A stretch of 64,000 bases of DNA from Cryptomeria japonica (GCF_030272615.1 NC_081407.1:433964730-434028729), one strand, 5' to 3'. Positions 1-11,510 are shown, numbered from the stretch's first letter. The notes: generated by a model from the letters alone, not told the origin. Numbers and translations are program-made.

Positions 1-800
1 TCCCTTGGAGAGGGACAGGAGCGATTTTAGCATTCTAGGTCATTCTCCTTCATTTTTGCATCTCAAATTATATTCATTTGGCAAAGCATCTTCCTTTAGA
101 CCTCTTCAAATTATCATGTCATCAAAATCTTGCAAGGACAAGGCGAAATTTGATTTGTAGCTCCGGTCCTTCACTGAGGGACAGGAGCGATTTTCCTCCT
201 GGAGGCATTTCTGTGCTCATGAAAATCTTCAATTTATATTCAATGGAAAGATATCGCCGTTCTCCATCACTTCCAATTCGTAATTCATCTTGACTCTGCA
301 GGAATAGTAAAATATTTGAAAACGAGCTCCCGTCCTTCACTAAGGGACAGGAGCGATTTTGCTCCTACAGGCCAAAATAACATGATTTTACACATTTTAA
401 CACTTCACAAGGCGAAAACAAATCATTTCCAATGCCCAGGATCAAATATCAAAGAAGGTCAAAATTTGGTCAAAATATTCAATCGGACAAAAATTCACAT
501 TTCACTTTCAATACTTAGACAAATTTAAGCTCTGCATCAACATTCCAATTGAAAATTAGACCATTCTGGCGAATTCATTGCATTCAAAATTTGCATCCTA
601 GAAAAGGAAAATCAAAAAGCTCTCAAAACTGACTGGATTTTGGTCCGAAAAGACGGTAATTAGAACCCTAAGGCTTGACCCTAAATCCAGACAACTAACA
701 AACTAACAAAACCCTAGAAAAGCAAAGCGAAAACGAGCAAAACGAGCAAAAAACATGGGTCCCCATTTGCAATGGGGCGATGTGTGAAAACGTCACAACA
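1..800 (-). mobile_element. TGTTG-family element D, 5' end only
   Basis: This is the reverse complement of the first ~800 bp of element A (31020 onward). It ends at 800 with the family terminus (ggtcacaaca-type, here cgtcacaaca), read inward as TGTTGTGACG on the minus strand. Just inside lies the family hairpin CCCCAT / ATGGGG (near 763-779). Three copies of the A-type hairpin motif end in gcgat at 25, 191 and 357, exactly 166 bp apart. The last motif is about 443 bp from the terminus, the same distance as in A. The rest of the element lies left of the window, so its other end and target duplication cannot be checked. Flanking bases after the end are tctag. Confidence 0.85.
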
Positions 801-1672
801 TCTAGTTAATTAAAGCTGTCTGATTTTGTGGATAGTTCTGCCTATTCTACAAGTGTTACCCTTGGAATAAAACAATCACAATTTTTTATGTGCAATCAAT
901 TGGTATTTACTATCATATTGTATTGAAATTGCAGCTGGTAATGCAATAGTTTAGTAGTAAACATTTAGCGCCATTGTGTTAGATTTTAATAGAATCAAAT
1001 TGGTAAAAAATACCTATTAACAACTGCACTTCAGACTAATGAAATTAATGCCATTAAGTCCAAACAAGTTGGAAAATCACAATGTGGTTGGGGGGTGGAC
1101 CATGAAACCAAATGATCCCCCAATTTGCGGAACAACAAGAATGAGGGAAGCTACCATGGGAGGTAATTGATTGTAGAAATCCATTAGACTATTTTTAGTG
1201 CTGAAGTAGAAGTGCAAGTCAAATTCATAGTTGCGAATAAAGGAATTTACACATCCAACTCACTTCAAAGAAATGACTTACGAAAGATTAGTGGGTTGAA
1301 GTTTCTAGGCAACTTCCTCATCCCAAAGAAGGAACTACAAATCTCTCTAACCAAGTTAGGTTGGAGGTTGCAAAAGAGGAAAGTTTTCATTTTAAGGAGA
1401 GTCTAAGTACTTTTTTCATAGGAGCATAAAGAGAAGCATAATAATGTAATAGTTAATACCCTTGGTAGTGAGCCAATCTGCCATTCGAAGAAATGGATTG
1501 GAGAGAAGAAAGCTTTAGGGCAATGGCAATAATGTACAAATCACCCCAAGTCTATAGAAAGGATGATGATTATGATATGTTTGAGCATGTTAAGGGAGCA
1601 AAGGAAAGTCCAAATTAGAACTTCTTGAGGAGAAAGTTCCAGTCACTACAGTTGCATCAAGGATAATTATCG
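801..1672. other. Unrecognised intron-like DNA
   Basis: AT-rich sequence with frequent stops in all frames. Some stretches near 1080-1440 may be decayed coding DNA of a retroelement, continuing into the gag relic that follows, but no family could be named. Confidence 0.4.
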
Positions 1673-2645
1673 GTGGTAACTCCACTAGCTAGTCCAAGTG
1701 TGGAAAGGAAAAATTTGCCTATATTGACCGACAATGGATCTAAGGATCCTGTATGGCATTGCAAGACATGTTTGATTATTTGTATTGGCAATGGGAAAAT
1801 TGATCAAAATTATTGGCTATGTTCATTATCAACCACCCTTAGAATAATAGCAATTGATTGGCTCACAAACATCAAAGTAATTGATAGATGTCTATGATGA
1901 AAGTTATGACAAGGCTTACAAAAAGAATTCCGACTTCTTCAAGATGGCAATGAAATTGTTGTTGAAATATAGAATACTAGACAAGAGAAGCATGAGAATG
2001 TGTAAGCATACAATCTAGGCTCAAAGAATTTCGTGGGAAATTGGATAAACAATTGGTAGATGGATTGAAGAAATGTTTTTTTTTAAAGGTTGTGACCTTC
2101 ATTACAAAGTAAAATGAAAGTTGTGCCAACATCTTTGTATAAAGATGCATACAATAGGGCAATGGACATTGTCAATGGGGTTGTGCTCTAGTGGCAAAGC
2201 TATAGGGTTTACAAGATGGAGATCCATGTTTGAATCCCCAAAGTGACATCTAGTGTTGGAATTTGAAATGCTGGCTCTTGGACTTCCATTTTGGCTTCTT
2301 AGTCTAATATGCTGATTGGGGAGGAGGTACCCCTTGTGATCTCTTCTAGACTCGGGCCTGGCTAAAAATTCTGAAACTTGCTGATAAAAGAAAAACAAAA
2401 ACAATAAGGCGATGGACATTGAGAGCGAAAAAAAAATGCCTTCACACTCTTAAAGAAGGAATGAAGAGGATGACGGCTTAGATGCAAGCAACTTTGGTGA
2501 ACAAGGAATGGTTCAAAATCTAAGAAGAGATTTGCTACCAATGATGAAGATACCCAAAGGTGAGACCAACAAAGAGACGAGATGGTTTGCAAACTATGAG
2601 ATGGAAGGCCACACCAAGGCTAACATAAAAATCCCTTTGAGGCTT
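1673..2645 (+). pseudogene. Retrotransposon gag relic (capsid to zinc knuckle), interrupted by a SINE
   Basis: Conceptual translation in shifting frames resembles the capsid of plant Ty3/gypsy-type gag. It has a stretch like DPVWHCKTC, then IAIDWLTN, QKEFRLLQDGNEI, KDAYNRAMDIES, and finally a degenerate zinc knuckle around 2578-2625 (WFANYEMEGHTKAN) in which Cys residues are lost. Many stops and frameshifts show it is long dead. The SINE at 2172-2401 sits inside the codons for the YNRAMDI segment; joining across the insertion restores that motif. No pol domain follows; the sequence becomes unreadable after 2700. The assignment to Ty3/gypsy rather than another gag class is inference. Confidence 0.65.
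2172..2401 (+). mobile_element. tRNA-derived SINE with 20-bp target duplications
   Basis: The 5' end looks like a tRNA-type pol III promoter: A-box-like tagtggcaaag at 2189-2199 and B-box-like tgtttgaatcc at 2227-2237. The 3' end is A-rich (aaaaacaaaaac). It is flanked by a near-perfect 20-bp duplication at 2152-2171 and 2402-2421 (caatagggcaatggacattg against caataaggcgatggacattg, 2 mismatches), which is the signature of LINE-mediated insertion. It resembles the plant Au-type SINE head (ggggttgtgctctagtgg), but that family name is from memory and only tentative. Confidence 0.85.
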
Positions 2646-3719
2646 TCAGTGAAATTGTGTCATTTTTCCCATGTTCATATCATTAAACAATTGGTAATCT
2701 TCTGATAATGTAGGTAATTGTGATTTTCTGGTTTATACATTTAGTTTGCAAGGATACTAAGCCTGAAATACATCATAATTATAAACAAATCCTTCAGTAA
2801 CAACAATACAACATTGATAATTCAACAATATGCTGCAAGCAATGTGAATCTTATTTTGCAAATGATATTCAGAAAGTTTCAGAAGTTTATAAGATTCTTT
2901 CTGACCTTATACAGTGCTATCACATACAAGATTATGCTGGAAGGCAAATAAGTTTTGTTAACAATCCAAGCTTTCAGTTGCAGAAGTTTAGATGACAAGA
3001 ATAGAGTCCACCATTAAAGAAATCGTATTGATGAAGAATGCCCATGGCTGATATAGAGTGTCCATGCCACTTGTGTAGGATTTGCGATTTGAATATTTAA
3101 TCAAATAGTTGCCTAACTCTCATGGTTCCTTCCCACTGATCTGAATGCCATTCCAGCAACCAAATATAATGCCAAGACCATGCCTGATATATTCCACGCT
3201 ATTCCTCATGACTCTCCAAAGTGCTATTGGCCCAATATGTTGATGATTAAACTCCTATGCAATTCCTAAAGTTTTCCATGCCAATATTTTATTGCTCATA
3301 ATAATAATACATTCTCACGCCACCATGTGGAAGGTTTTATCACCAAAGCTTTACACCATGAATTGCAAGGGAAAACCACACTAAACACTTAGACAACATA
3401 ATCACAAATGCTATACAATAATTCTACCCAATAGTGACAGATGATCCTGGTAAAACACCATGTCTATTTTCAATATACCCAGAAGAATACTCGAACCAGG
3501 GAGATGATGAAACCGCTGTTTCTCAGATTGCACCAACATTTCAGTATAAACTTCATTTGAACAATTGGTGGAGAGACCAGAATAGTAACAAATGCTAGAT
3601 TTTGAGGTTTATATAGGTACTAGGAACCTAAGGTTTCACACTAGAAGGAATCAAAATGAGTTTTGAGATACATCTATTGTACAATGGAGTATGGCCTAGA
3701 ATATAAATAAATCCACATT
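2646..3719. other. Unrecognised intron-like DNA
   Basis: No coding domain, terminal repeat or array was recognised. It probably holds the decayed middle part of the copia relic whose RNase H end follows at 3720. Confidence 0.35.
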
Positions 3720-4175
3720 TACCTTTGATTGGATACGTTGGTGTGGACTATGCAAGTTCTTTGGATGAGAACTTTACTTCAAGCTTTGTTTTTTTTGAGA
3801 TCTTCCTAATATCATCAGGGAGTAAAAAGAAAACCACTGTTGCTTGCTTGTTGATAAAAGCAGAATATCTTACCACCTATGGAGCTGTTTGCAAGAAGAT
3901 ACGGTTGTGTAACATCTTGGCAAGAACGGGCATCCTATAGTTTTGTTTTGCAACAATCAAGGAGTGTTGAAGCTTGTTTGTAATCTTGTTTTTCATGAGT
4001 GCACCAAACACATTGAGGTTCAATGCCTCTACCTTTGTGAGTATATGCAACAACATGTTTAACTTTGAGCAACATGCTAACATCTTTACCAATTCTCTTG
4101 CAATAGTGAAGTTCAAGTTTTTTCAAAACTTCTGGATTTTCGCTCTTGAGAAAATGATGTAATAAGAGGGAGAAT
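3720..4175 (+). pseudogene. Old Ty1/copia RNase H relic
   Basis: Translation from 3728 matches the copia RNase H core in order: GYVGVDYASSLDE (normally GYxDADWAG), then a Lys-rich stretch, then IKAEYLTT (normally TEAEYxAL), and in another frame CNNQGVLKLVCN and ECTKHIEVQ, which correspond to the CDNQ and KHIE motifs. There are stops and at least two frameshifts. The coding part ends in agagggagaat, a typical polypurine tract next to an LTR start (TGTTATT at 4176). Confidence 0.75.
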
Positions 4176-4325
4176 TGTTATTAAATATCATACTACATTG
4201 CAATAAATAATAACCATTATAATTATTGTTAACCTAACAACTCATTGGTGGTTGGTCTATTCCCTTTTCAAGCCAACATTTTTCATTGTATATATTCCTC
4301 GAGTCAATAATAGGATGCTCATTGC
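4176..4325 (+). mobile_element. 3' LTR of the old copia relic, left piece
   Basis: It starts TGTTATTAAA directly after the polypurine tract. The younger copia element (4326-9638) is inserted in it; the right piece continues at 9644 and appears to end near 9777 with ctcaaca. Together they make ~284 bp, a usual copia LTR size. Its 5' partner LTR was not found. Confidence 0.55.
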
Positions 4326-4585
4326 TGAAAAATAAATTGAATGAATGATTCAATAATTGGATGATTACATTGAACGATATACACATATATATAGAGGTTA
4401 TAAGACGATGTTCTATAATTAGAACATAACGTTAAAGTAAAAGATTAAAGAGCTAAAAGCTAATTAATTAAAAAGAAAAAGCTAAATGCTAAATAAAGCT
4501 TAAAAGCTAATTAACTAAAAAGCTAAATGACCATTAAACAAGGAACTAAATATAGGTGACTAAAATATAATTAAATATTCTAATA
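4326..4585 (-). repeat. 3' LTR of the copia element
   Basis: 260 bp. In + orientation it runs from tgaaaaataa to ttctaata, so in element orientation it starts TATTAGAA rather than TGTTAG; both LTRs share this TA start. It differs from the 5' LTR by an ~18-bp and a 2-bp indel plus a few substitutions. The pol stop codon TAG lies at the LTR edge (4580-4582). Confidence 0.93.
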
Positions 4586-7500
4586 CCCTCCCTTAATGGT
4601 CATGCTATCTATCACACCAAGCTGCCCTCTAAATTTGAGAAACTTTGCCGGGCTCAAGGACTTGGTGAGGATATCTGCAGTTTGATCTTCTGTAGGAATG
4701 TACTGCAGTATCACTGATCCATCTTCAACATGCTGGTGGATGAAATGACAATGAAGCTCCACATGCTTTGTCTGTTCATGGAAGACTGGATTTTTGGCTA
4801 ATTTTAGAACCCCTTGATTATCACAAAACAAGGGAGTAGGTCTTGGTTGAGACATTTGCATGTCTGCAAGCATCCTACGTAGCCAAATTGCTTCACACGC
4901 TGCCTTAACAGTTCCCCGATACTCTGCTTCGGTCGAGGAAAGAGCTATTGCCTGTTGCTTCTTGTTGGTCCATGTGATTGCACCTGTACCCAAGCTGAAA
5001 ACATACCCAGAAGTTGACTTTCTGTCATCAACACAACCTGCCCAATCTGAGTCTGTAAAACCAACCAGCCTAGGATCTTTGCTTCTACTGTACAGAATGC
5101 CAAAATCAGGAGTGCCCTTCACATATCTAAGCACACGCTTCGCTGCAACCCAATGTTCAACTTTTGGAGCTGACATGAAGCGAGAAATATAGCTCACAGC
5201 ATAACTAATGTCAGGTCTAGTGGCGGTGAGATAGATGAGGCTGCCCAAGGGTTGCCTGAATGAAGACTCATCCACTATAGGTGAATCTGATTTGGCTGAT
5301 AATTTGAGCCCTATCTCCATAGGTGTAGATGCAAGTTTACAATCTTGCATTCGAAACTTATCTAGTAGGCTCTTGGCATACTTTGACTGAGAAATGAATA
5401 TGTGGCTATCAGTCTGCCAAACCTCTACACCGAGACAATAATGGAGAAGTCCCAAATTTGTCATATCAAAATGTTGACAGAAATTCTGTTTGACCTGCAT
5501 GATCAGATGTGCTGCATTGCTAGTAATGATGAGATCATCAACATAGACTACTAGAAATAGAATATCATCACTAGTATGTTTGACATACAAATTGGGATCT
5601 GAAGGACTCCTCTGAAAGCCTTGATCAATCAAGTACTTATCAATTTTGATGTACCATGCACGAGGACCCTGTTTGAGGCCATAGAGTGCTTTGACTAGTC
5701 TACATACTTGGTGTTCCTTACCGGCAACCTTGAAACCTGGAGGCTGCGTCATGTAGCCTTCTTCTTGCAAATCACCATTGAGAAAGGCACTCTTGACGTC
5801 CATTTGATGGACTTTCCATCCAAATTGAGCTGAGAGAGCGAGGACAAGCCTAATGGTACTCATCTTGGCTGTGGGAGCAAATGTCTCTTCATAGTCGATG
5901 CCCTCCTTCTGTGAAAACCCTTTTGCCACCAACCGAGCCTTGTACTTATCATTCCATCAACTTTATACTTGACTTTAAACACCCATTTGTAGCCAATGGG
6001 CTTCTTTCCTGGAGGAAGATCAGACAATACCCAAGTGTTGTTTTTCAGAAGACTATGTTGCTTCGCTGCCATAGCCTTTTCCCATTCAGGTACACCTTTA
6101 GCCTCTGTATATGTTTGAGGCTCATAAATATTGTGAATGTTGGCCATAAGAGCAAAATTAACTGTGTGTTGTTGGCTCTTACCTCTAACGGATCTACCCT
6201 CAATGAGCTCATCATCATGAAGATCACCAATGGTCTTGGCCCACCACTTAGGCCGGAGAGTAGAAGTACCAACATCTGCTGCAGGATGAAGAGTGCTTGG
6301 AATATCTGGAGCAAGCTCCTCTAGATGTGGATCGAGAAGATCTTGAGGAAAGTCAGGGGGTGCAATGTCATGCCTGGGAAACCCCACAACTTCAGAGTCA
6401 ACTAAATCCCTCCCATCAAGTGGAGCTAAGGGAAGACGAACACCCATACTTACAGCCTTTGGAGGGTGATCCTCAGTGCTCAAATCAGGAGAGGAAGGCT
6501 GAAAAGGCCCTCTTTCTTCATCAAATACTACATCTTGACTGAATATGAGGTGATTAGTGTCTATATCAACCAGCCGATATGCCTTGTGGTTGTCACTGTA
6601 GCCGATGAACATCAATTTCTGACTCTTTGGATCCAGTTTGGTGTGCGTGGCATCTGGAATCCAAACATAAGCTGTAGAGCCAAAAACTTTCAAATGACTG
6701 ATTTTGGGCTTCTTGCCAGACCAAGCTTCCTCCGGAGTCATCTTCTTAATGGCCTTTGTGGGAGACCGGTTCAGAAGGTAGACTGCAGTGAAGACCGCTT
6801 CTGCCCAAAAGTGTTTTGGAACATTTCTATGCTCCAACATAGACCGAGCCATCTCAGTGACTGTATGGTTTCTGCGCTCAACAACACCGTTCTGCTGTGG
6901 GGTGTAAGGTGTGGAAAGCTGATGCTTAATGCCATGTGATGCACAAAAGTTGGTGAACTCTGTAGAACAAAATTCCCCTCCATTGTCGGACCGAAGAGTG
7001 ACTATCTGACAGCTAGACTCTTTTTCCACTAAGGCCTTAAATGTTGGAAACATGGTGAACACCTCTGATTTCCGCTTAAGAAAATAAACCCACATGCGTC
7101 TGCTGAAATCATCAACAAATAATAGAAAATACCTACATCCAGTGACTGATGGAGTGTTCATGGGACCACAAATGTCTGCATGAACGAGTTGCAAGACCTT
7201 GGATGCTCTCCAAGCGTCTCCATCTGAAAACGGAGTCCGATGCTGCTTTCCAGCTTGACACGCTCCGCAAACTCCATGATTCTGAGTTTGAATCTCAGGT
7301 AATCCTACGACTAGATCCTCTCGAACCAACTGAGAGAGATAGTGGACATTGAGATGCCCATATCGCTAATGCCAAAGAGTGCTGATGGAAGTACTCCTAG
7401 CTGCCATGGCGAGCTCCTGAGAACTAGTAGAATCAACAAGTCTATAAAGACCATGATCCTCAATACCAACTGCAACTGTAGTACGAGTCTCCCTGTCAAC

Positions 7501-8688
7501 AATGCTGCACTTGTGCAACCCGAAGACGACATCCAACTGTGGTGAATGCTGCATAATCTGACTGACTGACAGTAGATTGAGCTTCATACCAGGTACAAAG
7601 TATACATTGAGGAATATTAAATCCCTCCCACCAGATGAAATCTGAACATTGCCCTTGCCGACAACAGTATACTCTTCACCTCCACCAAAGATCACTGAAT
7701 CAGTGAAAGGCATGTACTCTGTAAACCAATCCCGACGATGTGTGAAATGTCGAGAGGCTCCAGAGTCAATGTACCAGGCTGATGATTGAACATCATCAGA
7801 GGAGGGTTGGGCCATGAACGCATAGAAGGAAGATTCCTTCTGATCAGGATGCATGGCAGAATTGGCTTTCTGCTTGGACCCTCCTTGTTTGGATTGTTGG
7901 GATGCTATCAATTTCCGGCAATCTTTCACCAAATGGCCATATATATGACAATAGGAACACTGTAAGCTCTTCTTTTTGGAAGACTGCTGAGGTTGACCTT
8001 GACCTTGTCCTTTCTGTTGGAAGGACGAAGCTTTACCCTTGTACTTATGCGAAGCTGAGGTTGTGAAAGCCTGTTCAGTGGATGAACTAGCGCCGCTTCC
8101 AAACTGCTGCTTCCATCGATCCTGTTGGAGCAGCTTGTTGCAAAGATTAGGTAACTTCAAATCAACACTAGTAGAGGAGATATTGAGCATATCAATGAAA
8201 TGCTTGTAGGATCTGGGAAGGCTTTTCAGCGTGATCACTACCATATCCTCTTCCACCATGGTTCGGCCTATAGCTTCTAACTGATCACGGATGTCCTTGA
8301 TCTTCGTAAGATGTGCTTGGATAGATGAGTTCTCATCCATCATGATAGAAAACAACATATTCTTCAGAAAGAAAGCTCGGCTCTTGTCGGACGTTTCATG
8401 AAGATCCTTCAAAAGATCCCAGATCTCTTTTGCTGTTTTACCTAAAGGCACTTGTGGGAGTTGATCATCTGTGACGGAGAGTTTGATAAGCATGAGAGCC
8501 TCTCGATTCTTCACATCATGTTTGTCTTGATCATCACCTGCTGTTGTAGGACGAGATTCCTTGCCCGAAACAAGCTGATCAAGGCAACGATACTCAAAGA
8601 TGGTAAGCATATGCTATTTCCAGGTGTTGTAGTTGCGGCCGTTGAACTTCTGACTGTGTTCCAACATGATGTTGGTTAATGATGCCAT
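4580..8688 (-). pseudogene. Ty1/copia gag-pol polyprotein, broken by two stops and a frameshift
   Basis: The polyprotein starts at ATG 8688-8686 and runs gag, protease, integrase, reverse transcriptase, RNase H. Gag carries a CX2CX4HX4C knuckle (CSYCHIYGHLVKDC, near 7920-7962). Protease has DSGA. The integrase has a CGACQAGKQH zinc-binding end, then HADI, SDNGGEF and NGVVER, the D-D-E set. RT has YVDD (near 5531-5546) and the MDVKSAFLNGDL stretch. RNase H has DSDWAG, STEAEY and CDNQG. Breaks: an in-frame TAG at about 8613 early in gag, a second TAG at about 7363 just before the integrase zinc-binding part, and a 1-bp loss near 5955 between integrase and RT. Both TAG codons stand where relatives have Gln, so each is one C-to-T change at a CAG (CHG) site. 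Confidence 0.95.
4586..4595 (-). promoter_or_regulatory. Polypurine tract of the copia element
   Basis: ccctccctta on + (taagggaggg on the element strand), immediately before the 3' LTR. It primes plus-strand DNA synthesis in this class, and overlaps the last pol codons. Confidence 0.85.
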
Positions 8689-8699
8689 CACGGAAATTG

Positions 8700-9346
8700 A
8701 GGTTGATTGAGGTCAACTAAGTGAAAGCAAGAGACAGAAGAATCTGAGTTTAAAAAAAATCAGAATAGAAACCGCTGCTGAAAAAACTGAAACTCTATAG
8801 GAGAATTCTAGCACGAATTTCAAGGTTTGGAAGAAACCCAAAAAATTAAAATTTTCTGCACACTTAAAACAGCATAAATGGTGCCCAAAAAAAAGCAAAA
8901 ATCGCAATGTCCACAGAAATAGCAGAAATTGTGAACTGTTTTTAAATTCCAAGGCAAATTTGCTGGCACAAAAATCGAGGCATGGAAAACGAGGCACCCA
9001 GAAAAATTTGAGACCAACCCAGAAAAGCTCTCGAAAAACCCACCAAGAATCTGAAAATAGAATGCAGATTCGACGGCTTAAAAATCGAGGCACAGAAAAT
9101 GATGCACCCAGAAAAATCTGACAACGATCCAGTTGAGCTCTCGAAAAACCCACCAAGAATCTACAACCAAAATAAAATTTCGACTTGAACATAAGGGTCA
9201 AAACCCTAGTCGAAAATTGCAGAAACCCTAGGAAAATTGTCAACCTGCAAAAAAAAAAAAAACTGCCCAAGAAGAGAAAAAAATCTCTTCAAAAAAAACT
9301 TCGAAAAATTTTAATAATAAAATTTTTCTAAATTTTTAATTTCCAT
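8700..9346 (-). other. Copia 5' leader with a 110-bp internal duplication
   Basis: This untranslated stretch lies between the primer-binding site and gag. The block around 8971-9056 (starting aaaatcgagg) is repeated at 9081-9164, a period of 110 bp; both copies share gctctcgaaaaacccacc. Open frames here are low-complexity (Phe and Leu rich) and are not credible proteins. Confidence 0.7.
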
Positions 9347-9358
9347 GCTCTGATACCA
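9347..9358 (-). promoter_or_regulatory. Primer-binding site (initiator tRNA-Met type)
   Basis: On the element strand it reads TGGTATCAGAGC, complementary to the 3' end of initiator tRNA-Met, the usual plant copia primer. It touches the LTR edge at 9359. Confidence 0.93.
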
Positions 9359-9638
9359 TGAAAAATAAATTGAATGAATGATTCAATAATTGGATGATTA
9401 CATTGAACGATATACACACGTATATATAGAGGTTACAAGACGATGTTCTATAATTAGAACATAACGTTAAAGTAAAAGATTAAAGAGCTAAAAGCTAAAT
9501 TAAGCTTAAAAGCTAATTAATTAAAAAGAAAAAGCTAAATGCTAAATAAAGCTTAAAAGCTAATTAACTAAAAAGCTAAATGACCATTAAACAAGGAACT
9601 AAATATAGGTGACTAAAATATAATTAAATATTCTAATA
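9359..9638 (-). repeat. 5' LTR of the copia element
   Basis: 280 bp, partner of 4326-4585. The extra 20 bp are a short duplication (attaagcttaaaagcta region) and a 2-bp difference in a TA-rich run. The target duplication attgc follows at 9639-9643. Confidence 0.93.
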
Positions 9639-9643
9639 ATTGC

Positions 9644-9777
9644 TTCCCAATTCCATTATTCATAAACTTGTGATTGTGATTGAATATTGCTTGATATTTA
9701 CTTGTAGCAATAGTACTACAATAATTACTGATTGAGATATGTGGCCTTGTATTCAAATATCTGCATTCAACTCAACA
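9644..9777 (+). mobile_element. 3' LTR of the old copia relic, right piece
   Basis: Continuation of 4176-4325 beyond the nested copia insertion. It appears to end at ctcaaca, which gives a TGTT...AACA LTR. The end point is a judgement from the LTR-like terminus only. Confidence 0.45.
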
Positions 9778-10821
9778 TAACCTATGCGTTGTTGATCTAG
9801 TTCTTTTGTTAAACTCTCAACTTTTAATCTTTACTTTTAGCTAGAGAGTGTACACATTTGTTAGATATTGTAGGTTTAATCTGTTGACGTGTGTTTTGTG
9901 ACACTCTCAAACACAGAATAAAATACTAAGTATTCTATACTCTTGAAGAAGGAAGCCTCAAATACTAAAGATATGATCAAATAAGGTTAATTTAAGGTTC
10001 TTATTGTCAGGTCTTCTTGTTGCAATGGATAGGCTCAGTGAAATGATGTGATTTGTTGTTCTCACAAAGGGACTTACGCTTTTCACTTCTACAAAGCAAT
10101 TGGTACTTGAACATTCGATATAGTAATTTAGGTGATGCTTTCTTCCTAAACTAACTTAAACTTGTACCAAACAAAGATCAAAAGGATAAGGGTTAGAGAC
10201 TCTAATCTAAGATCAATGAACAATGATGATAATGGATAGTGCTTAGATAGACAAATTCCTTAAATCAAGCTTTGCTTTGCCATGAGGAAACAACTTCACA
10301 AAATTGATGCAATCTCCAAAGGTAGTGAAATATTTTCATATTGTAAAACATTCATCCAAATACCGAATACTGGCACAATCCAAATGAACATCCACAATTG
10401 AACTATTGCTAAATAAGGTTCAAACTAACTATACACGGCAATTTGCAATCAACAAATTACAAATGGTATGAACCGAAATTTTATTGAATAACTTTACATT
10501 TCACCATTAAAATCAATCAATTATAAGTAAAACTTGAGAAGTAGAAAACATGCAAAATGCTGAAACAACACACAAAGGTCCACCATATCTTCAATGAAAA
10601 TTATGTATTTATTCCAGCATAGTCTTGGCAACAATTTCTAATCTCCTCCTACTACTTCTAACCACTTCCTAAAGAACTATTAACCTTTACAAATGAAAAG
10701 GCCAAGCCTTTTATAGACTTCCCATTACAAATTAAGGGCCTAAAATTGATTCTAAATCAATGGCCAAGATAATTCAATGAAAACCTAAGTGGAGTTGGTT
10801 ATAACTACCACCTCATATAGT

Positions 10822-11030
10822 TAATGCTATCCAATGAGAAAATTACATGTCCTCGAATATATATCCTTTTGAGGAAAAGGACAAATGAGAAAATGAGTTG
10901 TAACATCATATTAAATGTCCAATGAGAAAATTACATTTAATGCCATCCACTGAGAAAATTACGTCCTTGAATATATATCCTTTTGAGGAAAAGGACAAAT
11001 GAGAAAATGAGTTGTAACATCATATTAAAA
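10822..11030. repeat. Tandem duplication, ~116-bp period, inside E
   Basis: The block beginning taatgc at 10822 is repeated from 10938. Both contain gaatatatatccttttgagg and end in catcatattaaa, with few differences, so the duplication is recent relative to the element. Confidence 0.85.
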
Positions 11031-11480
11031 TGTAATTCAATGTGTCCATTTCCTTCTTTGTAGGAGTCAGGTTCGATGAATCTGGACATGTTGACCTTGA
11101 ATTATCATTGGTGGAGATGAGTAGATGCCACCTCAGCTTATATGTTTTGCAAAGTTTCTTCTTCCTCCATCTTTGTTTCAACTCCACTTCTATATCATCA
11201 TAAAGAAGTTGCTTCATCTCCGGCAATATCTCTTGGTACTCAACATCATCCTCTTTGTCATAGTTGTATCCTCCATGTTGTAATGATCTTCTTTGTCAAC
11301 TTCTTTGAATATCTTGATGTTGTCTTCCATCAATCTTGTTAAGTCCTTTATCTTAGAGCATTTCGCTCCCTTGCATTTCTTAGACCTTGACATCTTCATG
11401 TGTTGAGATATCTTCATCTTACTCCATCGTTCACCATCATCCCATTCATCATTCCTTGCATCAATCCTGAAAAAGATCAT
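11020..11480 (-). pseudogene. Decayed small basic frame of element E
   Basis: Two overlapping minus-strand frames encode Lys/Arg-rich peptides. The C-terminal part (LRWHL...RSTCPDSSNLT) resembles the end of a 151-residue frame in element C (23136-23591: KLKWYPS...FTSACPDAMYLT). The shared spacing and CPD motif suggest a once-coding segment of short family members. Function unknown. Confidence 0.4.
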
Positions 11481-11510
11481 AATTGTGAATGAAACCCTAG
11501 GTTAGTAAAA

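Larger units (their letters stand above)
4326..9638 (-). mobile_element. Ty1/copia LTR retrotransposon, nearly complete
   Basis: Two LTRs (4326-4585 and 9359-9638) flank one gag-pol region read on the minus strand. A perfect 5-bp target duplication, attgc, lies at 4321-4325 and 9639-9643. The primer-binding site at 9347-9358 abuts the 5' LTR and the polypurine tract abuts the 3' LTR. The insertion split the LTR of an older copia relic. The reading frame is broken by two in-frame stops and one frameshift, so the copy cannot make its own proteins, but the damage is light. Confidence 0.97.
9882..11510 (-). mobile_element. TGTTG-family element E, 3' part
   Basis: It starts on + with tgttgacgtg, the reverse complement of the family 3' terminus (...cacgtcaaca; compare 38449-38462). 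It then shares with C, B and F the order: aataaaata block, 'gtcaggtctt' block, 'gacttac' block, the 'caaatggtatgaacc' block (also at 52639 in F), a TATA box on the minus strand (ccttttatag, 10707-10716) and 'aatcaatggccaag'. The TATA is ~825 bp from the terminus. The 5' terminus was not found, so the right border is approximate and the copy may be truncated. Confidence 0.75.

Noticed and set aside
2189-2237. A tRNA gene (A and B boxes)
   Set aside because: No cloverleaf can be completed, and the boxes belong to a SINE with target duplications and an A-rich tail.
4860-7545. Plus-strand open frames across the copia pol
   Set aside because: Antisense shadows of the clearly coding minus strand.
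8713-9270. 185-codon minus-strand frame rich in Phe and Leu
   Set aside because: It is the untranslated leader of the copia element, with an internal DNA duplication; low-complexity peptide with no domain.
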